DNA from: Siphonodentalium dalli
Taxonomy: Eukaryota; Mollusca; Scaphopoda; Gadilida; Siphonodentaliidae
Assembly (NCBI GenBank): GCA_032622095.1
Contig: CP136064.1
Coordinates: 150,351,819 to 150,415,818 of the forward strand
Direction of reading: 5' to 3'
Length of the DNA: 64,000 nucleotides
The notes under the pieces are model-generated. The model was not told where the DNA came from. It did no database searches and worked only from the letters and a program-made list of their open reading frames with translations. Below, piece after piece: positions 11,601 through 26,700 of the stretch (its first letter is position 1; the number at the start of each line of letters is the position of its first letter). A program made the position numbers and the translations under genes.

Positions 11601-14600
11601 CTATATAGAGAGCAATTGGAGAAAAAAAAATTATTTCAAGCTCAGTTCAAAGATTTAAATTTGCAAGGAGTACTGTAACTTGTGATTTTCATACAAATGG
11701 GGAGATTAAATAATTTGACATCTCAGATGCACAGGAGATTCACACGAAGATACCACCATGGATTTAAACTATTTCACGTACGGTTAGGGAGCATGTCAAA
11801 ACCTCTTTCGCATATGCGAAAATATTGTCGATAATGTCGAAAAAGTTTTGACGTAATTGACGTAAATGTGCAAAAACGAAATGTCGGAAATGACGAAAAA
11901 TAATGCGATAACGTCGAAAGCGACTGGCCATAAAAGTGCGATAACGTCGAAACCACAACAGACCAAAATTTCCGTAAAATGTCGAAACTTTCGACAACGC
12001 GAAAGTCGCGACGTCGAAACATTGATCGATATTCGCAAACGATGAAAAGTTAAAACATCCATACGATGTTGTCGCACTTCATAAATCCGCGCATTTATTT
12101 TTGACTTCTGCGTAATCAGATGCCAGCTGAATTTTTATTGGCTGTCAGCCAAAGGCCATACAAACAACTCTATGCGTTTAACACACAAGTACAATGACTT
12201 GACAGTTCGACTGTTTTGATAGCTATGAGTTCGCACAAGGCCTAATTAAACAATAGTCAACCCATTCCAAATGTGTGAAGGGGTGACATTTAGCAAAAGG
12301 CTATACAAACATATAGGTCTACTGACATATAATGACGTATATACCGGTCCTTCACAACTATGCGTGAACTGTGCGACAGTTTTGTTGTTGTCGTGATGTC
12401 TTCTCAATTAGTGAACAATGGTTTAACTCGTTGGACAAAAACAACACATCTGATATATAAAATTCCAAAATGAAGCGACTTGATGTCATAATATCAGTTC
12501 GATCATGGCTAGAAACAGTGATGAAATCGAATAGATCTATCGGTAGCGGACATATATATACGCAGTTGGGAAAATATTAGACCAGCAGTTTACACAGGTC
12601 GACAGTACGAAGAAGTTAGGGTTTTCACAACCCCAGGTATCACACATCTAACAGAAAAAAGATGAAATCACACAGAAATTTGAAACCAGCTGCACCCACC
12701 CACAACGGGAGCGACAACGGTCCATCCACATGATCCAGCATTTGAAGCAATAGGCCCGATATAGAACAAGCCCTCATCACATTCTATCAACGCCAGACAT
12801 ATATAGAGCCATACCCTCTAAGTTCATTGTTTTATAATGGTATGATATCCATATTTTTATTATTCATTCAATAAAGAATCGAGAAAAACATAACACTCAA
12901 CTCCTCTGTCAGTCAATGCTACCCACAAACGAAACTAGGACTGGCCTGGGAAATTAGTGCTAAAAATAGCACAACATAACATGATTGTGCTATTCGTGGA
13001 AATTCCAAACTATTATATAATATGTTTTGTATTAACTTAACTTTGTCGCATCTGATCGCTGATATATATTGAATAAAATGTGTAGATTTGAAATAAAAGT
13101 ATAAATGTCGCCGACGAATTAATCATGATGACGCTGCGCTTCCGATATCTAACAATGATTTCATACGTATATTGCGAAAATTAAAGCATTGTTTACGACT
13201 GTCCGACGATGCCGTAAACACCCTGATTTGCGTCCACATTAAAATATGTGTCTGGTCTAGAAAGACAGATTGAAACTGTAGAAATTAACTCTACGTGGCA
13301 TACTATAAATCGGGGTTGTGGAATAATTTATTGTCGTCCACGGCTGTATTCTTTTATTCATAATAGTTCGCACAATTAAATGGTGACGGTTTACCCAAAG
13401 TGAAGACAAGTTACATAATCACACACAAAAACGATTTTCGAAATCAAAATTTGCATTGTTTACGGTACCACTCTGCAGTATTAATGCGACGGTGTAGCAA
13501 TTATTGCTCGAGATTTAGGGGGACTTCAACCTGTACTGTAATATGTACTGTAAACCAGTGATGCAATATCACTGCTATAAACCCACGGATTTGCGGGCAC
13601 CGTGTGATATAAAAACGTAGGAATTGATTGTGTTGGCCTATCCTATTATATAAATTGGGTCTGGGAATAATTTATTTGGGACTTTAAATAATCTTCTATT
13701 AATAATAGTTTATTATTAAACGAAGTTTGAATTGTCCGATATTAACCAAATCGGAGATTTCAGTAGATCGGAGAAATTTACTAATAGGCCTACATTTATA
13801 AACTCCGATCAAATCGGAAATGTTTTCATATCGGCGAATACTCCGATTAAATCAATGGAATTCTTATGATAAAAACTCCGATCTGAGAAATTTCAGCATG
13901 GACACCGACATCTTCCCGTTCGCGACACATCAGTATAAAACTGCGACTATGGAGTATTTATTGAACACAAACTGTCACTCCGATCTGAGAAATTTCAGCA
14001 TGGAGATCGACATCTTCCCGTTCGCGACACATCAGTATAAAACTGCGACCATGGAGTATTTATTGAACACAAACTGTCCTGCCAATCATATCGACACAGC
14101 AGCAATATTGACGGATTTAATGCTGCGATCTTGACGAAAACAAACACTGCGAAAATATGTCGAAACAGAACAGCGAACATTTGAGCAAAACTGCGAAACA
14201 AAACTGCGATAATTGCGAAAACATCGAACCAAGACAGCGAAAATGACGAAAAATTGACGAAAACGTACAACGTTACGGCGTGCGATAATGACGAAAAAAC
14301 TCCGATAATGTAGAAAAAACGACGTCAATGACGCCACATTTTTCGCACTTTTTTCGCATTTCTTTCGCATATGCGAAAGAGGTTTTGACATGCTCCCTTA
14401 CCATGATTCATATGCTACCCTCATATCCTGGAAAAGTCATGGAATATCACACCTTTTTTCCACTTCCCAATGGTAATGTTTTTATACGCCCTTTTTGAAA
14501 AAAGGTCGTATTATGTAATCTGTCTGTCTGTCCATCTGTCTGTCGTACCGTCCGTCCGTCCGTTATTAACATTTTTGGTTTCCGATCGATAACTCCAGTT

Positions 14601-17600
14601 TGGATTATTTGATCTGAACCAAAGTTGGTATGTGTATTTCACAGCTAAAGATACAGGCCAAGTTCGAATATGGTTTCCGTCCAATTATTTTTACATGAGT
14701 TACGGCCCTTTTTCGACTTAGAATTTGACTGTCTGTTAACATTATTGGTTTCCGACCGATAACTCCAGTTTGGATTTTATTTGATCTGAACCAAAGTTGG
14801 TATGTGTATTTCCCAGCTAACGATTGTTCGAATATGGGTTCCGTCCAGTTATTTTAATGCGAGTTACAGCCCTTTTTCGACTTAGAATTTGACCAATTTC
14901 ATAACATTTCGGTTTCCGACCGATAACTCCAGTTTTGATTATTTGATCTGAACCAAAACTGGTATGTGTATTTCTACAGGCCAAGTTCGAATATAGGTTC
15001 CGTCTAATTATTTTCACATGAGTTACAGCCATTTTTCAACTTAGAATTTGACCGCATTTCGGCATTGAAATTAGGATTATATCAGATATTCTTCAAATGT
15101 AAGCCCAAAGTATTATTTTATTTTGCGGTAGTACAATTCGAAATAGCTAAAGGGCGTATTTTGCCACGCCCTAGCGATGCTCTTGTTTTTTTATATTTTA
15201 CCCAATATTTGTAGGAGTAAGAACAAATCATGGAATTACAGAAATAGCCTTGAAACAGTATAGTGTTTTTCTTGTGCACTATATTATATTATAGAATAGG
15301 AGAATTCTGAGCCATGTGAACTCTGAATTCTGGGTCTGAAAAGTTAGGGAATTTTGCTTTCTTGTAACATTTCTTTAAAAATTCAGGTAAAATCATAAAA
15401 ATAATCTGTGAAGTTTTCCCTCTGGCTGATATATTTGTCCTTGATACTGTTGATGGAATGGGTTTTCCAACTAAAATATCTTTCCGTTTTGGTTTTTAAT
15501 ATTCATATAAGCAGTTTGTATATGTAGGTGGCTGAATAAAGACATAATTATTTCATGAGAATGAATCTTGACTGGTGGCACCAAAGGTCAGGGATTTGTT
15601 CAAATACACACTGCACTATTATTCTATTTTGGAATTTTAATTATGAATCTGAGCTAAGAAAATATTGGGAGAAAAGATTACATTCTCATATTACAGCTGA
15701 GAAAACAACCTCAGGTCTCGGAGATGTCCTCGGTCAACAACTGTCTGCTGACCTTTCGGTCCCGATATCTTCTCTCGGCATGCGCCTTCTTATGATCCAC
15801 TATTAAATCTGTATTTAAATACTAATTGACAAATTTATTACTGATTTAATAAATTTGAAAGGCTATGGATATTAAAGTTTCATGAAATAATAGAAAAATG
15901 TCACTGTGTATAAAAATAGAAATAAAGGCCCATGAGCACATAGAAGAGTATGAGAAACAACCAGAAAAGGTCACGATTTTCAGTCAGGATAAATCAGTAA
16001 TGTTTCTGTTGATATAGAAGTTTAATTTTCTTGCCTTTCTGTGAAACATGAAAATAAAAAAGGGACTTGGTTTCCAACTTGTCAAGGAAAATAGGGACAG
16101 CTGCCTCCCTTCCCTATGTTCCCATTTACCACCCTCCCTCTGCTCCCATGTGTCCACTCCCTCTGTTTCCCATCCCTCTGCTCCATGTACCACCCTCCCT
16201 CTGCTCCATGTACCACCCTCCTTCTGCTCCATGTACCACCCTCCATTTGCTCCCATGTCTCCACTCCATCTTCCAAAGTCTCCCCTCCCTCTGCTCCCCA
16301 TCCCACTGCTCAATGTACCACACTCCCTCTGCTCCATGTACCACCCTCCCTCTGCTCCATGTACCACCCTCCCTCTGCTCCATGTACCACCCTCCCTCTG
16401 CTCCCATGTCTCGCCCTCCCTCTGTTTCAATGTCTCCTGCTCCCATGGCTCCCCTCCTCTGCTCCCATGTCTCCCAATCCATGTGTTCCCATGTCCCCCC
16501 TGTTCCCTATTGTCCCGCTCCCTCTGTTCCAATCTCTGTCCCTATCTCTGTTCCCATGTCTCTTCCCTGTTCCCATGTTCCCCTCCCTCTGCTCCCATGT
16601 CTCCCTCCCTCTGTTCCCATCTATGCCCCTCTCTCTCTCTGCTCCCAAGTCTCTCCCTCTGTTCCCATGTCGCCCCCTCCCCTGCTCCCATGTCCCAGCG
16701 ACCCTGCTGTTGATCTGCATCAAATGAAAACAAACTTTATTGTCAAAATTATTTAGAATTTCTTTCCTTGACTGTCCTTGGCAGATATAAATAATCTGTT
16801 TGAACCTGTTTGAACATTAGAATTTAAATTTTTCCCATAAAAAAAATGTCTCTGTGACACATGTTATGATCTTTTTGAATGAAATGGCACTAGCTGTCCT
16901 ATGTGCCATGTGTCCTATGTGCCATGGTTTTAGCATTGTCAGGTGTGTTGGAAATATACAAAATGCCATGATGGAATTGAACTGAACCCCATATAAACCT
17001 CCTGTCAAAAAACGCACATTCTATTTATGTGATTATGCAGCATGGCTGCTCTCATTCAGATGTGACACATGCCTTGGCAGCACTTTATTACAGCAAAATG
17101 ACAGATTGTTAAAGGCAATCTGATTTGCATCATTTGATGCCCGGAATAATTAGTCTATGAAATTGATATTGATTTGACAGGCTGGCAGTCTGGTTAAAAT
17201 CAGTGTGTAAACAAGAGTATTTGGCATGGGTCAGAGGAGATAGAAACCAGAGACCACCAACATGACTCAATGTCAACAAGCCATGGTTCCCTCTTCCTTG
17301 TCTCTATATATCCCTATCTGCAATATTGCAGTGTTGTTCTGCATTCTTTACTCAATATTTGATGATGGCTAATTTCCTAAATAGGAATGATTCATCTATT
17401 TGCATCCCAAATTGTAATGTTGTCGATTGTAAGATGTGACTGTAGTTCCAATGGTCACACAATGTTATATAACTTGATGTAGTACCACAATTTGTCCACA
17501 AATGGACAATGTCAAGAATGAGATGACTTTGTCAACTTGGAATAAATAGCTGGAACATCCGAAGTTGTATTCCATTTATGTTAAATCATGTCAACCATAG

Positions 17601-17741
17601 GCTTCTGCTTTATTATAGCCAGATGCCAAAGATCTCTGAACATATTTTGGAAGTTTGGGTTATCTTTAAGAATATAAGATCTTTAAAAAAAAAGAATAAA
17701 ATATTTTCTTTATTAACTCGTTATAGGATGGGAAACAGTCA

Positions 17742-17787
<46 letters not shown>

Positions 17788-20700
17788 ATACAGTGGAGTT
17801 ACTGTAATAAAGACTCTGTCTCTTTAATTAATTCTCTGCAAACAAAATTCTGACATGGATATGAGATTGTCTTGGAATTTGCAGCCACATAAATCAGTCA
17901 TTCAGTTAATTAGGATGTCCTTTGACAGCTACTGAATTGGCGCTCTGGCAGGTGGATCTGGCTCCCTGGCTAGCGGGATAAATTGAATGCCTTGACTGAC
18001 TCATACTCAATCATTCAGAACCTGACTCATCCTCCATCTTTCTGTTTCTGTAAATCAGATTTTAAGCCTTAAATGACTGATATCCCTAGACTCTTGAATT
18101 GGCTGCTAATTTTGCTTCATGCCGTTATGGATATATGCAGCACAATAAATGTATTAATCATTAGCGACCCGGTGGATGGTCACTTCTAACTGTATTACAT
18201 GACAATATGATATCAGATTACCATGGTGTTCCATTATCTGCTGACACAGTCATTATAGTGTGTGGTTTATAATGAAAATTATGGACCATATTGCAGTTTC
18301 CAGTAGGGGAAGCCATACTGTGTGGGAAGGGAATGGGACCTAGCTTCCAGTGACTCCTTTAGGTACTTAATGCATTAGGCCATCATAAGGTGCCAGCATT
18401 GGTGATGCTGGTTTGAATATGATGATTATCTCATTCTGCTTAGGCCCCATCTTCTGGGAAGTATCTATTGTATCAAATTAACATTGGTTTTAGTTACTTT
18501 TTCCCTTTTGGGAAGTTTCTATATCCCCTAATTTGCAGAAGATAAAATTCAAAATCGAGGTGCCCAATGGGTGAACATCACCAACTTCAACTGGGAACTT
18601 CATTCTGATCCTTGGTCTCCCATAGCAGTTGATGGCCTAAGCAGAATGAGGTCCCCAGAGGGTGAATTTAGTACAGTGATGCTAGCCCGCTTTGCGGGAT
18701 AGCGTCACTAAATTCACTTTCTGGGGACCTCATTCTGCAAATGACAGACACGCTATTTGCAGGCTTGCCTTGGTTATCTATGAAGAATACTACATGTACT
18801 ATTCAGCTGAAAGACTGAAAACATTACAACAGGGTGTATTATTTAACTTGAATGAGATACTTCCAGGATAAAAATGTCACTCATAAAGCCCTATATGACA
18901 AAATATTTCCTTTCCGTACATTACAACTTAGATAAACTTAAGATTTCATCATCATTATTTAGTCTTTATTAATAGGTCATGTTATTAGTGCCCTGAAGAT
19001 GTAATGTGTAGACGAAGTGTCTTATAGATGAAATATGTTTAGGCGAAGAGTGCAGTTTAAATACCACAAGAACATAGAACAGTCTTTGAAGCTATAATTA
19101 TGGCCATTTATGAACAGTCACCATTTAGGGGTCAATAGGTTAATGTATTTCAGCATAACATTTGTTGGTTAGTTCCATTTCCTGTGTGGATCAATCATTG
19201 ATTTCAATAAGAGTTATTCCGACATAACAAGTCCGCATTGGTAGTTCCAAAACCATTTGTGAATCTCTGAACTTGTTGTCTTTCCATTAATTCCGCACTG
19301 CTCCCATTGAGCTGTCACGCAGACACGTAATACTGATGACAATGAATTGGTTTACCGGCATGATGTTTCACCACTCACTGAAATCTGAGTGATCAGTTCT
19401 ATAATTCTTTGTAAAAGTGACAGAATTCTTAATGAAGGCATGATGCGAGACCCATCACGTTAGTTGATATTGCCGAACACCGCGTCTATGATCTCTAGAT
19501 CCTGTATTGATTCATTCTATCCAGGGTTTTTGACTTGTTCTCTAACTCAGTCTCTGCTTGCGAATATAATGAAATTTGCTCACTGGCACGATGCTGATTA
19601 GAATAATAATTAGAATCTCTATTGGAATTTAATCAGTAAAATCTCCTTGTTGAACATTGAATCCACTGCTGTCTACACCGTCCTATTGACATGGAGATCT
19701 TATTATTTAAAGTAAACTTAACCTCTTCACTGCTAAATGATTTTGTGACATCACATGCTGGGCCATTAATGTCATGGCCATCGTGCAGTAAAAAAAATAT
19801 TACAGAGTTGGGATATGAATCATTCTGCTTGTGCATTAACTGTTTTTTGTCTGCCGTCTGCTTTTATTTCCTGAACAACCCTCCAAATGAATAATAAACT
19901 ATTCCAATGTTGATAATTTTTTTATTTTCAGAACAAATCCGATCCAGTATTGGACGACAAACACAAAGATAGACAAAAGAGAGAACAGAGGAACAATGGT
20001 AAGGCTCCAGCCGTTCAGAGGATTCAGAACAACAGTCCACAGTCAAGTTAGTATCTCGTACTGATGTGTTCTTCATGCGTGCCCTCTGAACCATTCCTTT
20101 ACAAAATGTATTATCCCATTAAGTTATAAAATTATTCTTTGGTATGGCACATTATTCATTTAGAGGGGTGACTTGATAATAAAAGTACATGAAACATCCC
20201 AGTGCCAATTTGTATTACTTGTAATACTGGAAATAAATATGTTTAAACTATTAAACAAAACATTGCATTCCAATCATTTATTTGTAGGGCATGTTCAGTT
20301 GATATTCTCAACAAACGGAGGAAACAATTTTCATTTAACTCTTTCGTTGCCGAGCTAATTTTACACCTAAATTGCCAGAGAATTTATGAGAAAACTGATT
20401 TTATTGTGGAAAAGTATGATACAATAATAGTCTTCTTCTTATGAAATAATGTTTCGAATATCAAGGACATGTATGTAGGTGATTAGCCAAAGAATTGCGG
20501 GTGAATATTTTGCCGAAGAATATTCACGACAATGAAGGGGCATAACTCCTTGTAACCCAAGGGAAATAACTCCAAATAAGGATTTTTTTGCAATAATCCA
20601 ATTGAAAAATGCCCCACAACCTGCTATATTCAATATTGGTTTTCTGAGACAGTATTCCAACGATGATGATCTGATAAATCTTTCTACTGTCTTTCTCATT

Positions 20701-23700
20701 TTAAAACTTGTAAGAGTAAATTAGGGTCTAGTTCTGGTATAGCTGGACCATATGTGAGGAGCTACACAATGCAGGAGCCGATTTAGACTTTAGTTGCGAC
20801 AGTTTACTACGAAAATAGCTAGGTTTTTTAATTGAGGAAAATGGCAATTTTGACTGTCAAAAAACAAAACAAAAATTGTGATATATAATTAAATCTCTAA
20901 CTACAAGCTTATCATTATTGTGCTATAAATAAAATAACAAAAATGACACATATGCATGTGGTCTAAACTGTCGCTGAGGCAGCTGGGGCCTGTGGGAGTT
21001 TATAATCACGCCGTTTGTTTTAGTGAATTACGTTTTTACCTTGAAAAATAGGTGATTCATTCAGCAAAAACGGCAATTTTGACTATTAAAAAAACTAATA
21101 AAACAATCTAAAGTACACATAATCTTTATTGTAATGTCAGGTTATCATACTATCATGTTTAAATTAGTTAATGCATTGGTAAAATGCAGATCTTTCATAT
21201 AAATAAAAATATTTTTCTGAAATTGTCGGCCATTTTGGATTTCCGACTGCGGATCTTACTGTCTGTATCTGTAGTTGTTACGTCCTAGTGACCAAGGCTG
21301 GCTTTTACAGGACGTGATCGAGTAGATCCATAATTTTTCCAGGAAGTTTTTTTGCCGAACCCGTGACTTCTTCGCCACGGTAGGGATCTTTAACGTGCGC
21401 ACATTGTTGCACACGGGACAGCCATTAGCGCCGGCTCCCGATCCGACGGTGTGCCAAGTGTAGTGTCATCCCTGGTCATGACATTACGAGAGGAGCAGAG
21501 GTACGAAGTTAGTCCAGTACGCATTTTTTCAAATTTTGTCTGAGACTCTTTGGCTTCTGGAATCTTTCTCAGATCACTGATCGTGACATCGATGATTGAT
21601 TTGTGATGCCCGTGGTACTGGGAATGCAGATGGCGACACAAAGTCTGACCGATATTTTGTCGGATTTGAACCCTCGACCGTGTCGAAGGTGTAGCTCAGA
21701 GGTCGGCCCACAAACCAACTGAGCTATCCGCTTACAAACTTATTTCATTATTTAAATTTTCAAACGTCTTAAAAATGATTAAAAATCAGATATATACTGC
21801 AGAATTTAATTAGAAACAATTAAAACAATAATTTTATGAAACTTGAAAAACTTTTTTATTATTGACATACAGTTGTGATCAAAATAATTACGGTTACAAT
21901 TATGGCCGATAATATCGGCCCTGGCAATTTACCAACCGAACATTTGGCAATCAAAGAGTTAAACATTGGCCAAGTAAACATGCAGTCTCTTATGTCATTG
22001 GTCGGTCAATCTGAATATTACTGGCATGTCAAATCTGAACTATGATTCTTGTGTGCTGAATCATACCTGGTTCGGGTGTTGTGAACATATTTTGATTTAA
22101 TATGCATTTTCCTCTTTTTGATCATAGGTATGGACTTAACTTTCAGGTAACAGATGTACTTCATTTTTCATCTTTTGTGATTGCAGATTCATCATCACCG
22201 AGACACAGTGCTAGCAGTGGGGTGTTACCCGACCTGCTGCCCCCACACACTCCACCACAGCAACGACCTCCTATAGGTCAGAGACCGCAAGATAAAACTA
22301 CATCAGATGAGGTAATGTGAACCATCCTGCCAAAAATTATTGAATCCCCATCCCCAAAAATATTCAATGAGATTCTTTTACTTGTTGACAAGTAACCTAT
22401 TTAACCCTTTCTTTACTAAGTGGATTCCTCCAACCAATAATAAAAATACACACATGAATTATCTATTATTCGAATGGAGGGATGTGCAGGTAATGAAAGT
22501 ACATGACAAACAGACAAAAGATGATACAAGTGCAGAAGGATTCAATTTCATTGGTTGGAAATGTTTCCTGGTAGATAATAGGTCATTTGTTGAACTGAGT
22601 ATCTGAATATTTCTTTAGGGAACTACTCATCGTCAATGAGCAGTTAGTATAGAAAGGGTTAAAGCAATTCCGAGTTTTCACCCAATTTAGAATTATTGTA
22701 TATAAATTGAAATGACATTCAAAATCAGTCCCAAAAAATATCCATTCTTTTCAGGGAAAAATAAAACTTTGAGACATTCACGATATTTCCTCTTCAGATT
22801 TGAAGTCATGCATTTTCAACTTCATTTGGTGAGAAAGGATGGCAATATTATTAACCAATACAATATGTGTTTTTGACGATAAATTGTCATCTGATCCACA
22901 TAATAAACTGCAAATATTTGTGATTTCTTGAATGGGTCCACAATGTAAATAAAGATTGCTTTTTGTGTAGTTAATCATGATTTTCTGGTCAAATAATTTG
23001 AGATATATGGCTGAATTAAACTTCGTTTCTTACAAATATATCTTTATTTGAACAGGTTAAACTGTGTCCCTCTTTAACTGATGATTGATATTTTGTTTGC
23101 AGTATCGCCAGGCAGTCAGTCGACCTGCAGGTGGTAATGGTAATGGTAATGGTACTGGTACAGGTACAAGTACAGGTACAGGTACAGATGGTATGAAACA
23201 CCAGCGGTCTTTCTCAGCTTTCGGGTTTGGTGCATCAGGGTCAACTCTAACTTCTCTCAACCAGGATCCGAGGAGAGGTTCACAAATAAATGTCAATGTC
23301 ACACCGAGCCAGGCAGTCACCGTGGTATCGGGCGATACACCAGAAATAAGGAAGTACAAGAAGAGGTTTACCTCCGATATCCTCTGTGCTGCATTATGGG
23401 GTGAGACTTGATTAAATTCTCAATTTGAGATGTAAATCGAAAGCAGTCTATATAAATACTACATTGATATGTCAATGCAAAGATAACAAAATACTATCAT
23501 AAGAAATTTGGATACCACAAGCCTTCTTAGAAATGACTCTGAGTGCATGTTTACAGACACTGGTCTGTGGGATGTCCCTTTAAGAAAGGGTTGTTGTTTA
23601 TTTTGCTTGCATTCCATGGAGTATGGATGAATGATGGTCTGACATTTTGTGTGGAACACAAAAATGTCACACCAGCTTGTATCCAAACTCCATAGAACTT

Positions 23701-26700
23701 AACACAATAGTTCCTTATATTTTTACTCAGCTGACAGATTAAGAGACCATTTAGCACACATTTTCAATAACATTCTGTTAGCATTGCATTCATACAATAT
23801 GGAAACAAGATAGGGTAAGTGTGCGATGTCACATGATATGATTTCAACCAACCAATGTCCTGCATTCATTCGAATGCATGTATGATTGTAAATATGGCAT
23901 AATAAAGTGTTGGACAAGGAAGATGGAAAACTTATTTCAAAAACATAATTGGCAATGTGGATGCTTCTTTGAATGTGGAAAATCATAGATATCTGATTAC
24001 CAATGTTACTAATTCTATACTTTGAATAAAACTGGAGGTTGATCTGCCACCACATTATAAGGGAAAACACAAAACAGTGCACTGGATAATTCTAAAATAT
24101 GCACTCTAAATTCAATATGGTAATTTTATTTGAGATTTCATATATGTTGATTTCTTTCAGGAGTCAACTTGCTGATAGGAACAGAGAATGGCCTCATGCT
24201 GTTGGACAGAAGTGGTCAGGGAAAAGGTGGGTATCTCCCTCTCATGTCTGAAGAATAAAATACTCAATATTCTTGCAGTGGAGCTATGATAATTTGCAAC
24301 AAACTGGAAACCCTAAATTAAATTAAATTTGTGTCATATTTTAACCCTTTATGAACTGGCTCAAAGTGTTTTTATGTTTACCCATACCATAGTATGGTAA
24401 ACATAGTGAAAAAGCCAATTTATCAGTGTGGACAACTGATACTCTGGCTGAAGACTGCTTGCTTCAGACCAGTTTACCATCTGTCATTACATGACATGAC
24501 ATTAGTTAAACACCTATTCTACAAGAATAAATAGGAATAGTCCATTGTTCATTTCTTCAAGCCTGGACATAGGGTGTCTGTCATTATCAGAATGAGGTCC
24601 CCATATGGTGAATTTAGTGTTGCTACCCCGTACAGCAGGCTAGCATCTCCAAATACACCCTCCAGGACCTAATTCTCCTTAGCCTTATCTTCTGGGACAA
24701 AACAATTTTTTTTTTAAACATGTTATAAAATTTGAAAATTTGAAAAAAGTTACACCATTATAACATCTGCAGAAATTATGGAAACATTCCACCCTCCCCC
24801 ACCCACCCCCTCCCACATGGCCCAGACCCCACTCTGCCATCAACCAACATCCCTTCCAAGCCATATCACCTCTCAATTTAATTAATACCTCTTCTCACCA
24901 CAGAAGCATATATATCTGCAAAGACACATGTCATTAATTTAGATTTGAATAAAAGATGTCATCTGGTTAGTTTATGTAAACATATCTGTAGCAATTTAAA
25001 AACAAACTGGTGCTCCCAAGGTTAGGTGATGACTGACATTCAATGGTACTGTGAACCGCTTAGATTTCTTCAAGTCTGGAAATAGTGTGTCTGACATTTA
25101 CAGAGTGAGGTCCCCAGAATGTGAATTTAGTGTTGCTACCCCATACAGCATGCTAGCATCACCAAATACACCCTCCAGGGACCTAATTCTGCTTAGGCCT
25201 CATCTTCTGGGAAGTATCCTAAGTATCAAATTGACAGTTTGTTTTAGTCACTTTTTTCCACCTGTTCAGTTTCAATGTCCCTCTAATTTGCAGAAGATAA
25301 AATGCATAATTGAGGTGCTCAATGGGTGTGTATCACCAACTTCAACTGTAGGACTTCAATCTGTTCCTAGGTTTTATTGGCCATTGAGGCCTAATCAGAT
25401 TGAGGATGAATTCGGTGATGCTAGCCTGCCTTACGGAATATTGTCATTAAATCCACATTTTGGGGACCTAATTCTGCAAATGTCAGACATACTAAATTCA
25501 GACTTGGCCATTTCATATTATTTTCTTAACAACCACTTATCCAGATGAAATCATACCACTAATTTTCTAAGAAAAATTGGTGGGTATATATTGGATTAAA
25601 TTTGTCTTCTATCTGTCAGGCTTCCATCCGTCTGCCTGTTGAAATGTCTATCCATCCATCTATCAACAATTGTTTTCTTCTCCATATTAAAGACGGAATG
25701 TGTTTATATAGTTCAGTGTGCATGCTCCCTAGGTGTCTCACAATCAGATATGTTCAATTAAGTTCATCACATCAAATACATGTAGGTGCGAAGCCAGGGC
25801 CATAACTCTTTCCCTCCATAGTAATTCTTAAAACAGTTTTTTCTCAAGAACCATTGGGCCTATATAGCTTATATTTGGTATGGAGGGGCCTTGCGGAATA
25901 CTGTCATTAAATTCACCTGCAAAGGTCATACACACTAAATACAGACTCGGCTGTTCCAATATTAGTTTCTTAACCACCACTTATCCAGGTGAAATCATAC
26001 CCTAATTTTTCGAAGAAAAATTGGGGGTTTTTATTGATATTACTACAGGGTTCGTACGCGGGTCTGGAATCCTGGAAAAGTTATGGAATTCGAAAATTTC
26101 GATTCAATACCCTTCAAAAGTCTGGAAAATGGGACCTTTTTTCACCCTACCATGGGAAAAGTCTTGAAAATAAGCTACCCTGAGATTCAAGGTCTTGAAA
26201 AGTCATGGGATATCCCAAGGCCGAGTTCTTAGGTGAATAAACACTGTTAATTTCCGTTCCTACTAGTATCTTGCCAGCTTACGATACCAACTCCGTAGTT
26301 ATACCCCCCGCAACGAAGTTAGGGGGGGTATACTGGAGTCAGCTTGTCCGTCCGTCCGTCGTCCGTCCGTCGTCCGTCCGTGGACACAAATTTGTCCGGA
26401 GTTTTTCTCAGTCGTTTTTTGATCAATTTCCGTGAAACTTGGCACAGACATCAACCACCATGGGAACCTGTGCACCTGCGATTATGCCGTTTGTCCGACT
26501 TTTTTTGGTGGAGTTATCCCCCCTTTTTCGACTTAGAAATTTTTCGCAACATGTATACTTTTGTCCGAGCTTTTATTCCTACATTTTTCGGTCAATTTGT
26601 TTAAAACGTGGCACAGATATTTAGTACCATGGGAACTTGTGCACCTGCGATTATGACGTCTGTCCGACATTTTTTGGTGGAGTTATCCCCCTTTTTCGAC

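Noticed and set aside
13820-14134. 104-codon frame with a 34-residue repeat
   Set aside because: Lies inside H1 and comes from a 102-bp tandem duplication; no known domain.
16048-16756. Overlapping open frames of 200-229 codons (+) and 63-182 codons (-)
   Set aside because: They arise from the stop-free 23-bp CT-rich minisatellite; every frame on both strands is open there and the peptides are simple repeats.
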